In this document: positions 32,127 to 42,706 of the stretch, in pieces | Layout: each line of letters opens with the position of its first letter | How positions within the stretch are numbered: position 1 is the first letter of the stretch | Assembly: GCA_022764505.1 (NCBI GenBank) | Contig: JALEQJ010000053.1 | Coordinates: forward strand, 23,353 to 87,352 | Source of the DNA: Phocaeicola sp. | GTDB lineage: Bacteria; Bacteroidota; Bacteroidia; Bacteroidales; Bacteroidaceae | DNA: 64,000 nucleotides | Direction of reading: 5' to 3' | Notes under the pieces: model-generated | What the model saw: only the letters and a program-made list of their open reading frames with translations | Told to the model about the DNA's origin: nothing | Database searches by the model: none | Position numbers and translations under genes: made by a program

Positions 32127-33305
32127 ATGAAAGCAAAGTACACAGTTTTATTATCGTTTCTAATGGCTGTGCTACCGACAATGGCAACAGCACAGACCAC
32201 AGATGACCTCTATTATATCCCTAAGAAGGCAAAAAAAGAGGCTATTCAACAAGTGAATACAGAAGCTAAAACTTCTGTACAAGGAAAAACAGTGGTAGTA
32301 CGCGATGCCAAAGGAAACTATCGCGATGTAGATGAGTACAATCGTCGTTACAACATACGTAACAAAAGGTACTCTTCTCAAAACGATACTATTTACGTAG
32401 ATGAATCGGACTACAACCAACGTGGAGAATGGGTCAATGGTTTTGACGGAACACAAGATGATTACGAGTATGCAATGCGCTTGATACGTTTCCGCAATCC
32501 TCGTTATGCCGTTTCCATCAGTAGTCCGCTCTATTGGGATATCATACACGGTGCGTTTGCATCGTGGGATTGGAATATCTACGATGATGGTCTTTATGCT
32601 TACGTATTCCCTACATTCAGTAATAGATTTTGGTGGAATTGGCGTTATTCTTGGGGAGGCTACTATGGTAGCTACTGGAACTCACCTTGGTACTATGGTG
32701 GTTGGGGCTATTGCCATTACGGATATTGGCCTCGTCCATATGGTTGGGGTGGATATTATGGCTCACCCTACTATTATGGTGGCTGGAGCAGAGATCATTA
32801 TGTACGCAGATACTATAATTACAATGATAGACGAGACTACGGATACAGCAGAGGAAATAGAGACTTCAACCAAAGAAATACCAATAGCTACAACAGAAGT
32901 AATAATAGCTATGGTTATACAAGAGGAACAGACTACAATAACAACCGACAGAATATTCTTACCCGCCCTGATGGAGCTAATATAGGCGAAAGACGTGGAG
33001 GACGTGTTATTACCACAGACAATAGCAGAAACATAAATAATACAGGTCGTTACGTTCGTTCTACACAGTCGGGCAATACATATAGTCGCCCAAGTAGCAC
33101 ACGCAGTGGCTCCTATAGTGGAAATGGAGCTTTCGAGCGTATGCAAAACAATACACAGCGTAACAGTAGCTATTCTAATAGTTCTTACAATACTCGTGGA
33201 AGCAGTTATTCTTCTGGAAGCAGTTCTTCTTTCAACAATAGTAACAGAGGATCTTCTATGAGTACAGGTTCTTCCTCACGCAGTGGAGGCTCACGCAGAA
33301 GATAA
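32127..33305 (+). CDS. Secreted low-complexity protein rich in Gly/Tyr/Trp then Asn/Ser/Arg
   Basis: Signal peptide MKAKYTVLLSFLMAVLPTMATAQ; ordered N-terminal part; WWNWRYSWGGYYGSYWNSPWYYGGWGYCHYGYWPRPYGWGGYYGSPYYYGGW segment; Ser/Asn/Arg tail. Confidence 0.85.
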   Translation: MKAKYTVLLSFLMAVLPTMATAQTTDDLYYIPKKAKKEAIQQVNTEAKTSVQGKTVVVRDAKGNYRDVDEYNRRYNIRNKRYSSQNDTIYVDESDYNQRGEWVNGFDGTQDDYEYAMRLIRFRNPRYAVSISSPLYWDIIHGAFASWDWNIYDDGLYAYVFPTFSNRFWWNWRYSWGGYYGSYWNSPWYYGGWGYCHYGYWPRPYGWGGYYGSPYYYGGWSRDHYVRRYYNYNDRRDYGYSRGNRDFNQRNTNSYNRSNNSYGYTRGTDYNNNRQNILTRPDGANIGERRGGRVITTDNSRNINNTGRYVRSTQSGNTYSRPSSTRSGSYSGNGAFERMQNNTQRNSSYSNSSYNTRGSSYSSGSSSSFNNSNRGSSMSTGSSSRSGGSRRR

Positions 33306-33405
33306 CACACACTACAGCAACTGACTATAATATGGTATGAATCAAGTGGGAGAGCATAAAAACTCTCCCACAATTCCAAACTAACATTCACTAAACTCAG
33401 GAACA

Positions 33406-35016
33406 ATGAAGAAACAAATTTTATTCTCAATAGCACTCCTCACTACAGGAGTTACTTATGCACAAACTTCTTACGATGCTGCGAAGTACACCCATCAAGA
33501 ACTCAATGGAACTGCACGCTACGTGGGTATGGGAGGAGCTATGGGTGCATTAGGAGCAGACCTCAGTACCATGGGCAGCAACCCGGCAGGTATTGGATTA
33601 TTCCGTAGCAGCACAGCTTCTTTGACTTTCGGTCTGAACAGTACTCAGAACAAAGCAGACTTTATGGGTACACAAATCACACAGAACAAAACCAGAATGT
33701 CTTTTGACCAAGTGGGATTTGTCTCCTCTACACACGTAGGAAATAGAAGCAATGTACGCTTTTTCAACTTTGGCTTTAACTACCAAAAACGCAATAACCT
33801 CAACAATGTATTCCACTCTGCCGGCGTTTATCCCAATGGCTACTCACAAACAGTACAAATGGGGAATATGATGGCAGATATAGGCATTACGGAAGATGAA
33901 TTCAATAAAATTTACGACTACGAGAAAGGTGTCAGCCCTGCAGGCAACAATCCTTATCTAATAGATCGCTACCCTTATTTGGGTGTAATGGGAATCCGTA
34001 CCGGATTGGTGTCTTTACCCAAAACAGGCACAGCTCTCAAAGCTTTCCAAGCAGATAAGTTTGCTTATGAATCTACAGAAACAGGTGGCATACAGCAGTT
34101 TGATGTGAATATCTCTACCAATCTTAATGACCGCGTGTATTTAGGTGCTACAATAGGTGCTTACTACATAGACTACAAACGCTCTACTTTCTACAAAGAA
34201 GCTATCTACGATGGAAAACAACTCTCCAATGGTGGATTTGAGATAGAAGGCGCATACCGAATACTGAATGATCTCAAGACAGAAGGTACAGGATTGGATA
34301 TTAAATTAGGAGCTATATTCCGTCCAATAGAAGATTCACCATTCCGATTAGGTGTAGCCATACATACTCCTACATGGTACCAACTACAGGATACCTACTC
34401 TACTTTTATGGAAAGTGATATAGAATATAAAGATACACCCAAAACAGAAAGGAGACAAATAGGAGAAGCTACCTACGACTACACAAATGGCGACAATCTT
34501 CGTGAATATCGTCTGACAACTCCTTGGAAATTCAATGTAAGTGCCGGTACTATAGTAGGAGGTATTATGGCTATAGGAGCAGAATATGAACTGGCAGATT
34601 ACTCTACAGCAAGCCTCAAGTACAATGATGGAGTCCCAATGACACATCAAAATGATGTAATCAAAAGTACACTCAATGCTGTACATACCTTCAAAGTAGG
34701 ATTAGAAACACGCTTAACACCAGAGTTTGCTATCCGTGCAGGTTATAACTACACTTCTGCCCTCTTCAAGAAAGGTGCATACAAAGTATTGGACACAAAT
34801 GATATGCGCACAGACACAGAATTTAGTAACACTTTCGCAAGAAATACATTCACACTCGGTGCCGGCTATAGTGGAAAGCGTTTCTATGCAGACCTTGCAT
34901 ACAAATATGACACTACAAAGAGCGACTTCTACACCTTCAGCAGTGATGCACTCGCAGCTACAAAGGTAACCACAGACCGTCATCAAGTACTCTGTACTTT
35001 AGGACTACGTTTCTAA
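33406..35016 (+). CDS. Outer-membrane beta-barrel protein, OmpP1/FadL-like
   Basis: Signal peptide; GTARYVGMGGAMGALGADLSTMGSNPAGIGLFRSS; 536 aa barrel ending HQVLCTLGLRF. Confidence 0.82.
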   Translation: MKKQILFSIALLTTGVTYAQTSYDAAKYTHQELNGTARYVGMGGAMGALGADLSTMGSNPAGIGLFRSSTASLTFGLNSTQNKADFMGTQITQNKTRMSFDQVGFVSSTHVGNRSNVRFFNFGFNYQKRNNLNNVFHSAGVYPNGYSQTVQMGNMMADIGITEDEFNKIYDYEKGVSPAGNNPYLIDRYPYLGVMGIRTGLVSLPKTGTALKAFQADKFAYESTETGGIQQFDVNISTNLNDRVYLGATIGAYYIDYKRSTFYKEAIYDGKQLSNGGFEIEGAYRILNDLKTEGTGLDIKLGAIFRPIEDSPFRLGVAIHTPTWYQLQDTYSTFMESDIEYKDTPKTERRQIGEATYDYTNGDNLREYRLTTPWKFNVSAGTIVGGIMAIGAEYELADYSTASLKYNDGVPMTHQNDVIKSTLNAVHTFKVGLETRLTPEFAIRAGYNYTSALFKKGAYKVLDTNDMRTDTEFSNTFARNTFTLGAGYSGKRFYADLAYKYDTTKSDFYTFSSDALAATKVTTDRHQVLCTLGLRF

Positions 35017-35056
35017 CACAGGCTACAACACAAAAACTAACTTCATATATTCAAGA

Positions 35057-35094
35057 AAAGGCTGTGGCAAATATTTATTTGCCACAGCCTTTTT
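35057..35094 (+). terminator. Terminator
   Basis: AAAAGGCTGTGGCAAATatttATTTGCCACAGCCTTTTT. Confidence 0.8.
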
Positions 35095-35222
35095 GCTAAA
35101 CTTCATACTATATCAATGAATATATAGGACTTACGTTAATTAAACCGAAGCAATAAAAATAATTTCTCATAAAAGATTACAGATATAGCTATTCGGCTAA
35201 CTTTGTAGAAAATGCTATCCAA

Positions 35223-38200
35223 ATGAAAACAAAGAAATACCTCTTGGCATGGGTTTGCCTACTATTTTATGCTATCACCATGAACGCACAATCTTATAAC
35301 ACACTTTGGCAAGAAGCAGATAACTTGTCAAAAAAAGACCACCCTCGCAGCCTTATCAAGGTGTACAAACAAATAGAAGACAAGGCTATCAAGGAAAAAC
35401 AAATGCCTCAATTGCTCAAAGCCTATTTGAGCCGTCTGCAAGTACAAAAAGCGATTTCGCCGGATTCTACAGAAAATCCTCTCCCTTTATTGGAAAAATG
35501 GAAAAAAGAAAGCAAGTCAGCCTTAGATAAGGCTGTGCTAAACTTCATACAAGGAGCGTATATAGGTCAATTAGGAATAGGTAGGACTCCTTTTGAGAAA
35601 ATACGTCCTTATTTCAAGCAAGCATTAGAAGACAAAGACCTACTCAGAAAGACCTCTGCCACAACTTATACACCACTAAGTTGTAGCCAAAAGCTAAGTC
35701 AAGTCTTCTTGGAGGACAATTTCTTGGATTTATTGGTCAAACAAATCATCTACCACACACTCCACTTTGGGAATCAAAAGCGAATAGAAAGATTGAAAGA
35801 GTGTACCGGCTATTACGATATGCTCATTCAATACTATGATGCACAAAATGACAAAGAGAAAGCAGACTTCACACGCTATATCAAGCAAGATTTCCTATAC
35901 AATGAAGATGAGTTCTTACTGGAAAAGAACCCACAAAATACTATAGCATATATACAGTGGCTTACTGATATGTATACACAGTACAAAGGAAAATCTATGG
36001 GTTTTATTTTGGCAGACAAGTTAATAGATCGCTACATTAATCAAGGAGTATACACGTCTGCTATGCAATATATAGAGGAAAACCTACAGTTCTCCCCTTC
36101 CGAAGAGTACAAAAAACGTTTCTTATACCAAAAATCTATCATCACTACACCATACATACAGGCTGTAGTAGAGTATGGATACCCCCAAACAAAGGGAAAG
36201 ATAACCCTTTGGCATAAAAACATACAACAAGTATCATTACATTGGTACAAGCTACCCTACGATGCTGTAACCATAGAAAAACTACGCAGACAAGGCACTC
36301 AAGAAATAGAAAAGATAGTAAAACAACTACAGCCCATTGTCTACACTTTCCACCTCACACCGCCTACAGACTACAAAACCAAGGTAAGTAAAGAGGATTT
36401 CGTCTATCCGGAAGCAGGACATTATTGGGTGAAAACAGTGGTAGATGGTGTAGAAATAGAATCTGAAAACCAACTACTCTCTTTATCACCCTACACTTTC
36501 ATTGAACAGGCTATAGATCCTAAAATGAAAATAATGGAATACACGCTGATTGATCAAGGTAGCGGTATACCTATTACCCACGCTCCATGGGTTCTTTATG
36601 ATGCCGACTCCATAAAAGAGATAGCAAGTAGTGTTCCTACCAAACAAGGCACACTTGCCTATATATGGAACAAGAAAGAAGATACTCTATTGGCGCAAAT
36701 CAAAGATGGCACAAATAGCACTAACCTCCAGACCATCTCCGCACCTTACAACTATTATAGCGATGATGACAAGGAGGACAAAGAGGAAATCATAGAGATT
36801 TACACAGACAGAGGTGTATATCGTCCCGGACAAACCGTACACGTTACAGGTATTGCCTTTTATGCCATAGACGATATAAGAAAAGTAAATACAGACAGAA
36901 CTTTCACTTTATCATTCAGAGATACCAATCACAAAGAATTAGAGAAAAAAAACATTACCACAGATGAGTTTGGTGCTTTTTCTACCACTTTCTCTATCCC
37001 CAAAGATGTACTCAATGGCACATTCACCATCAGGTGTGATGATGGAAGAGCCTCTATACAAGTAGAAGAATACAAATTACCTACTTTTGAGGTTGCATTG
37101 ACTCCTTACGAGGGCAGTTACACATGGGGTGATAGTATAAAGATAACAGGCAAAGCAATGCTATTGAGTGGTGCACCTGTAAGAGAAGGACGTGTAAGTT
37201 ATAAAATCCACCAAGAACATATTCCTATGTGGAGTTATTATGACAGAGAAGGATTCTGCCAAACACTCCTGAAAGAAGGTACTACCAAGACCAATGCAGA
37301 TGGTACTTTCCAAGTACCTATAATCTTCCCTACCAAAGAAAAAGACAGAGGCAGAAGAACACGAGGTACTCGCTATGCCTTAGAAGTAACAGTAACAGAT
37401 ATTGCAGGAGAAAGTCATCAAATATCGGAAGTGTATTACATCGGCAAGTATGCGTACTCTCCACAAATAAGAAGACTACCCGCTACCATCAATAAAGAGA
37501 ATATTCCTACTTCCATCACCTTAGGAAATTATAATTTAAGTGATGTCTTAGTGAAGAATACCACCATAGTTTGGGAAATAAGAAAGACTGTTAAAAAAAC
37601 ACCTGAAAAAACTCCTTTTCCCTACTTCGAAGAAGACCTTTCTGAAACAGGAAGCGAAGAAAATTCTATCAAGGGAGATTTGATACTTCAAGGAGAAATC
37701 TCTTCCGGAGATAGCATAGATGCACTTACCTTGAAAGGTCTTCCCTCCGGGGAGTACACACTATGGGCATATACCAAAGATGAGCAAGAGAATTATGTGG
37801 AAGCAAGGTTTGTACTCTTCTCTCCCAAAGACAAAAAAAGTCCTGTAGAGGAACCATTGTGGGTATATTCACAACAAAGCACTTTCAGTGAAACACAACC
37901 CATAGAGTACCAATTAGGTGTGCAAGAAAAAGATGCTTATATCTTCTGTTATGTCTACAGTGCAGGGAAACGAGTAGAAAGTACCGTTATCAGGATCAGC
38001 CAAGAGATGAAATCATTCCGTCTTCCTTATAAAAAGGAATATGGAAAGGCAGTACACATCATTTGGGGATTTATGAAACAAGGCCAATGGTACCAAAAAG
38101 AGAACGTCTACACTTACGTCGTTCCCGAAAAGCAACTGAAACTCAAATGGGAAACGTTCCGTGATAAACTACGTCCCGGCGACAGAGAAGAATGGATACT

Positions 38201-40916
38201 TTCTATTGCTGACAAAGATGGAAAACCAGTAGACGCACGTATGCTGGCTACTATGTATGATAGTGCATTGGACGCAATACGTCCTTATAGTTGGAAGTTC
38301 TCTCTGCAATATCCACGCTATACACCTTATGTCCGCATTGATGCAAATCTCACATCTCCCATAGAAATCTATTGGAAAAAAACTTTAGAAAAAGTGCATT
38401 CACCTTACAGTTTCCATAGATTACTCTCGTATAGCTACTTGGAACTTCCACTTTATCATGAAGAGTATGATCTTGATCTTTTCCAAAATTATGATGACCC
38501 TCCCGGTATATTAACTGTACCAATGGCATTGGAAGAGATAGTGGTAACACGTGCACCTCTAAGAGCGAAAATGACAGAAGACAGTATGGAAGAAGCGGCA
38601 GACGAGGACGAAGAAGAAAGTACATCTACAGAAAACAAATCTATGCTTCGCACCAATTTCTCAGAAAATGCATTCTTTTCTCCACAACTCAGAACAGATG
38701 CACAAGGAAGAGTAAAGATAGCTTTCACTATGCCGGAGTCCCTCACACGCTGGAAATTCCAAGCATTGGCACATACCAAAGATATGGACTATGGAAAAAT
38801 GGAAAGCTTTGTTACTACCTCCAAAGAGTTTATGGTACAGCCCAATTTACCACGTTTCCTCCGTGTAGGCGATAAGGGGAATATAGTCGCCTCACTCGTG
38901 AATCTATCCAATAAGTCCATACAGGGAAAGGCAACTTTATCCCTCATAGATCCAGCCACAGACAAAGTGCTACATACAGCTACAGCAGATTTCCACGTAG
39001 CAGAGAATGGTACAAGCAGCATATCTTTCCCATGCGATACACAAGAGGATTGGGGAGGTGTAGTGATTTGTAAAATCACAGCAGAAGGAAATAATTTCTC
39101 CGATGGCGAACAACGCTTCCTCCCTATCCTCTCCAATAAGCAATGGGTTATGGAAACACGTCCATTCCAAATAATAGGAGAAGGTAAAGAAACGATAAAC
39201 ATAGAGGGCATATTCGGAGAAGAACCACAAACAGCACAACATAAGCATCTCACCGTAGAATTGGCGGCTAATGCCGGTTGGTATGCAATCCAATCTCTAC
39301 CACTTTCAGCAGAACATAGAGGAGATGATGTATTCTCATGGACAGCATCTTATTTTGGTAATGCGCTCTCTCAGAAGATACTCAAAGAACAACCCAAACT
39401 ACGTACTACTTTGGAAGCTTGGAGTTTATCACCTACAGACAAAGAGCAATGGTGGAGCAAGTTGGAACAAAACCCAGAGCTGAAAGAGATTGCCTTGGAA
39501 CAATCTCCTTGGTTACAAGAAGCTAAGAATGAAAGTAGTAGACAAAGAGCCTTGGCTGATTTCTTCCAAGAAAATCATTTACGTCTGCAACAAGACAAAG
39601 CATTGCGCAGTATTCTTGCTTTACAGCAAACAGATGGCTCTTTCTCTTGGTTCCCCGGTATGAAAGGAAATCATACGGCTACGCTACAAATTTGTTTATT
39701 AGTAGCACGATTACAGTATTTGGGAGCAGATATGGAAGAAGATTTATCTTCCGCCTACAAAAAAGCAATACAATACATTGAGAGAGAACTCAAAGAAGAT
39801 TATTTGCAAGAATTAGCAGAAAACAAGAAAAGAGGAAATAACCCATTATATGTTCCGGAGCAAGTACTCAATTTCCTCTACATTTCTGCTATAGATCCTC
39901 AAGTCCGTGCGCAAGCAGATCAAAAGATGGTACAATACTATCTACAAAAGATACAGAAGCAATCTTCTCCTTTCACTATCTACGGGAAAGCCAATATCAC
40001 CATTATTATGCAGGCGTATGGTTTGGAAAAGAAAGCTACAGAACTCCTGCGTTCTATAGAAGAATATAGCGTGTATCGCCCGGATATGGGAAGATATTTT
40101 GATACAGCCAAAGCCCTATATGGTTGGAGAAGCTATAAACTCCCTACACAAATAGCAGCATTGGAGGCTATTCATAGACTGAAGAACGATCCAAAAACAG
40201 TAGGAGAAATGCAATTATGGTTACTCAAACAGAAGCAAGTGCAATCTTGGGGAGATCCTGTAGTAACAGCAGAAGCTATTTATGCCCTCTTATTGGGCAA
40301 TAGCACACTCACTGCGCAAGGAAGTATGCAGGCACACTGGGACGATAAGGTAGTCAGCTCAAGCCATAATCCTTTGGGATATACCAAAGAAAGCTTCACC
40401 ACAGCACCTTCCGATGATAAAATCATAATAGAGAAGACCGGTGAAAGTACCGGTTGGGGAGCTGTTTTTGCACAATACCAAACCACTATAGATAAGGTTC
40501 AGGCTACACAAGGAGAAGGCATACAAATAAATCGTGAATACCTCAAAGATGGCATAGCCATTACTCCCGAAACACAGTTGCATATAGGAGATAAAATCAC
40601 TGTAAAAATTACCTTAACCGTAGATAGAGATATGGATTTTGTTCAAGTAAAAGACAGAAAGCCTGCTTGTATAGAACCTCTCATCAAAACTTCCGGTTAC
40701 ACATGGGAAGGTGGTATAGGCTTCTATCGCTCTATAAAAGATAGTGAACTACATTTCTTTATGGATTACGTACGAAAAGGTACATACACTATTTCCTACA
40801 CTGCACACATAGATCGCACAGGCACTTATCAAGCCGGCAGTGCTGTAGCACAAGCAGCTTATGCTCCGGAATTTGGTAGTCATACAGCTGGTATAGCATT
40901 GAAAGTGGCAGAATAA
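35223..40916 (+). CDS. Alpha-2-macroglobulin family protein (MG2 domain), no visible thioester motif
   Basis: 1897 aa; MG2-like IYTDRGVYRPGQTVHVTGIAF, A2M core FSENAFFSPQLRTDAQGRVKIAFTMPESLTRWKFQALAHTKDMDYG; C-terminal TED-like helices (TDGSFSWFPGMKGNHTATLQICLLVARLQYLGA). Confidence 0.92.
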   Translation: MKTKKYLLAWVCLLFYAITMNAQSYNTLWQEADNLSKKDHPRSLIKVYKQIEDKAIKEKQMPQLLKAYLSRLQVQKAISPDSTENPLPLLEKWKKESKSALDKAVLNFIQGAYIGQLGIGRTPFEKIRPYFKQALEDKDLLRKTSATTYTPLSCSQKLSQVFLEDNFLDLLVKQIIYHTLHFGNQKRIERLKECTGYYDMLIQYYDAQNDKEKADFTRYIKQDFLYNEDEFLLEKNPQNTIAYIQWLTDMYTQYKGKSMGFILADKLIDRYINQGVYTSAMQYIEENLQFSPSEEYKKRFLYQKSIITTPYIQAVVEYGYPQTKGKITLWHKNIQQVSLHWYKLPYDAVTIEKLRRQGTQEIEKIVKQLQPIVYTFHLTPPTDYKTKVSKEDFVYPEAGHYWVKTVVDGVEIESENQLLSLSPYTFIEQAIDPKMKIMEYTLIDQGSGIPITHAPWVLYDADSIKEIASSVPTKQGTLAYIWNKKEDTLLAQIKDGTNSTNLQTISAPYNYYSDDDKEDKEEIIEIYTDRGVYRPGQTVHVTGIAFYAIDDIRKVNTDRTFTLSFRDTNHKELEKKNITTDEFGAFSTTFSIPKDVLNGTFTIRCDDGRASIQVEEYKLPTFEVALTPYEGSYTWGDSIKITGKAMLLSGAPVREGRVSYKIHQEHIPMWSYYDREGFCQTLLKEGTTKTNADGTFQVPIIFPTKEKDRGRRTRGTRYALEVTVTDIAGESHQISEVYYIGKYAYSPQIRRLPATINKENIPTSITLGNYNLSDVLVKNTTIVWEIRKTVKKTPEKTPFPYFEEDLSETGSEENSIKGDLILQGEISSGDSIDALTLKGLPSGEYTLWAYTKDEQENYVEARFVLFSPKDKKSPVEEPLWVYSQQSTFSETQPIEYQLGVQEKDAYIFCYVYSAGKRVESTVIRISQEMKSFRLPYKKEYGKAVHIIWGFMKQGQWYQKENVYTYVVPEKQLKLKWETFRDKLRPGDREEWILSIADKDGKPVDARMLATMYDSALDAIRPYSWKFSLQYPRYTPYVRIDANLTSPIEIYWKKTLEKVHSPYSFHRLLSYSYLELPLYHEEYDLDLFQNYDDPPGILTVPMALEEIVVTRAPLRAKMTEDSMEEAADEDEEESTSTENKSMLRTNFSENAFFSPQLRTDAQGRVKIAFTMPESLTRWKFQALAHTKDMDYGKMESFVTTSKEFMVQPNLPRFLRVGDKGNIVASLVNLSNKSIQGKATLSLIDPATDKVLHTATADFHVAENGTSSISFPCDTQEDWGGVVICKITAEGNNFSDGEQRFLPILSNKQWVMETRPFQIIGEGKETINIEGIFGEEPQTAQHKHLTVELAANAGWYAIQSLPLSAEHRGDDVFSWTASYFGNALSQKILKEQPKLRTTLEAWSLSPTDKEQWWSKLEQNPELKEIALEQSPWLQEAKNESSRQRALADFFQENHLRLQQDKALRSILALQQTDGSFSWFPGMKGNHTATLQICLLVARLQYLGADMEEDLSSAYKKAIQYIERELKEDYLQELAENKKRGNNPLYVPEQVLNFLYISAIDPQVRAQADQKMVQYYLQKIQKQSSPFTIYGKANITIIMQAYGLEKKATELLRSIEEYSVYRPDMGRYFDTAKALYGWRSYKLPTQIAALEAIHRLKNDPKTVGEMQLWLLKQKQVQSWGDPVVTAEAIYALLLGNSTLTAQGSMQAHWDDKVVSSSHNPLGYTKESFTTAPSDDKIIIEKTGESTGWGAVFAQYQTTIDKVQATQGEGIQINREYLKDGIAITPETQLHIGDKITVKITLTVDRDMDFVQVKDRKPACIEPLIKTSGYTWEGGIGFYRSIKDSELHFFMDYVRKGTYTISYTAHIDRTGTYQAGSAVAQAAYAPEFGSHTAGIALKVAE

Positions 40917-40936
40917 CTCCAAACAGAGAAGCCAAG

Positions 40937-41135
40937 AGAGAGGGTGTATCAAAATGTATTTTTGCTACACCCTCTTGCTTTTTTATCCTATCGTTGGGAA
41001 ATTCTATTTCATACTTAAGTTTATGTAAACTTCCACTATGGTTTATATAAACTGTGATACGAAATAGAGATATTCCTATTTACCTCCTATGAATAGGTAG
41101 AAGTTCCCAAAATTCTCTTAGCACAATATAGGCTC
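40937..41135. repeat. Dispersed intergenic composite repeat, copy 2 (inverted relative to copy 1; 2-unit array plus terminator hairpin)
   Basis: Reverse complement closely matches 10085-10296; units GTTTATGTAAAC (41019) and GTTTATATAAAC (41041) 22 bp apart; terminator GAGGGTGTATCAAAATGTATTTTTGCTACACCCTC at the A2M side. Confidence 0.85.
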
Positions 41136-41226
41136 TATAGCCCCCAATTTTTCCTTATAAATATGAATACAACACTATACAGACGATAAAATACGACACA
41201 AATAGTGATATATAGAGATAAAAACG

Positions 41227-41234
41227 TATTTTTG
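41227..41234 (+). promoter_or_regulatory. -7 promoter element upstream of TetR-family gene
   Basis: TATTTTTG, 30 bp before the ATG at 41264. Confidence 0.5.
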
Positions 41235-41263
41235 CACATTATCTTACAAAAAGTGCAACACTT

Positions 41264-41860
41264 ATGACTTTATCCAAGACAAGAACAAAATTAGTAGACG
41301 TAGCTCGTCTCCTTTTCGCAAAGAAAGGTGTAGAAGCCACGACCATGAATGATATTGCCTTGGCATCTAAAAAGGGACGACGCACGCTCTATACTTATTT
41401 CAAGAGTAAAGAACAAATTTATATGGCTGTAGTTGCGTCCGAAATGGAATCTCTATCCAATGAGATGGTACGCTCTGCAGAAAAAAATACTACTCCCGAA
41501 CAAAAAATTTTTGAGCTTATCATTACCCATTTAGAGGCTATCAAAGCGGTAGTATATAGAAATGGCACACTCAAAGCAGACTTTTTCAGAGATATTTGGA
41601 GAGTAGAAGCTGTAAGAAAGGACTTTGATGCTACGGAAGTAAGGCTCTTCAGACAGGTATTACAAGAAGGAGTAGAACAAGGTGTTTTCCTCATAGAAAG
41701 CGTGGAAATTATGGCAGACATACTACACTATTGTATCAAAGGAATTGAAGTTCCTTATATTCGAGATAGCATAGGTGGTGGCTTAGATGATGAAACGGGC
41801 TGGAGATATGTAAAAAATATAGTTTATGCCGCTTTGGGACATAAACAAGAATATGTTTAA
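41264..41860 (+). CDS. TetR/AcrR family transcriptional regulator
   Basis: N-terminal HTH TKLVDVARLLFAKKGVEATTMNDIALASKKGRRTLYTYFKSKEQIYMAVV. Confidence 0.93.
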   Translation: MTLSKTRTKLVDVARLLFAKKGVEATTMNDIALASKKGRRTLYTYFKSKEQIYMAVVASEMESLSNEMVRSAEKNTTPEQKIFELIITHLEAIKAVVYRNGTLKADFFRDIWRVEAVRKDFDATEVRLFRQVLQEGVEQGVFLIESVEIMADILHYCIKGIEVPYIRDSIGGGLDDETGWRYVKNIVYAALGHKQEYV

Positions 41861-41882
41861 TAAACAATAAAGAATAAACAAC

Positions 41883-42629
41883 ATGGGATTATTAACAGGA
41901 AAAACAGCTATTATTACCGGTGCGGCACGTGGTATCGGTAAAGCTGTAGCATTAAGATTTGCCGCAGAAGGTGCAAACATTGCATTCACAGATTTGAATA
42001 TAGACGAAAACGCACAGAATACAGAAAAAGAAATTGCAGCATTCGGTGTAAAGGTAAAAGGATATGCTTCCAATGCTGCTTCTTTTGAAGATACGGCAAA
42101 GGTTGTAGAGCAAATTCATGCAGACTTCGGCTCTATAGATGTATTGGTGAACAATGCAGGTATTACAAAAGATGGACTTATGATGCGTATGAGCGAAGCG
42201 CAATGGGACGCAGTTATAGCTGTAAACCTCAAATCTGCTTTCAACTTTATCCATGTTTGTACGCCTATTATGATGCGTCAAAAGAGTGGTAGCATCATCA
42301 ATATGTCTTCTGTAGTAGGCGTACATGGAAATGCCGGACAAGCAAACTACTCTGCCTCCAAAGCCGGTATGATAGGTTTAGCAAAATCTATTGCACAAGA
42401 ATTGGGTTCACGTGGTATACGTGCCAATGCTATTGCACCAGGATTTATCATCACAGAAATGACCGCTGTTCTCTCAGATGATGTAAAAGCAGAATGGAAC
42501 AAACGCATACCTCTCCGTCGTGGTGGTACACCGGAAGATGTAGCAAACATTGCTGTATTCTTGGCTTCAGACTTGTCTGCTTATGTATCCGGACAAGTAA
42601 TCCAAGTAGATGGCGGTATGAATATGTAA
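41883..42629 (+). CDS. fabG: 3-oxoacyl-[ACP] reductase
   Basis: GKTAIITGAARGIGKAVALRFAAEGA, VLVNNAGITKDGLMMRM, YSASKAGMIGLAKSIAQELGSRGIRANAIAPGFI. Confidence 0.94.
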   Translation: MGLLTGKTAIITGAARGIGKAVALRFAAEGANIAFTDLNIDENAQNTEKEIAAFGVKVKGYASNAASFEDTAKVVEQIHADFGSIDVLVNNAGITKDGLMMRMSEAQWDAVIAVNLKSAFNFIHVCTPIMMRQKSGSIINMSSVVGVHGNAGQANYSASKAGMIGLAKSIAQELGSRGIRANAIAPGFIITEMTAVLSDDVKAEWNKRIPLRRGGTPEDVANIAVFLASDLSAYVSGQVIQVDGGMNM

Positions 42630-42652
42630 AACTCATCTAAACACTTATACAT

Positions 42653-42688
42653 AGCACGGAATAGCCCATAAAGAAGCTACTCCGTGCT
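42653..42688 (+). terminator. Terminator hairpin after fabG
   Basis: AGCACGGA-GTAGC type stem (AGCACGGAATAGCCcataaagaAGCTACTCCGTGCTTTTT). Confidence 0.65.
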
Positions 42689-42706
42689 TTTTCAATCTCA
42701 AAGCGT

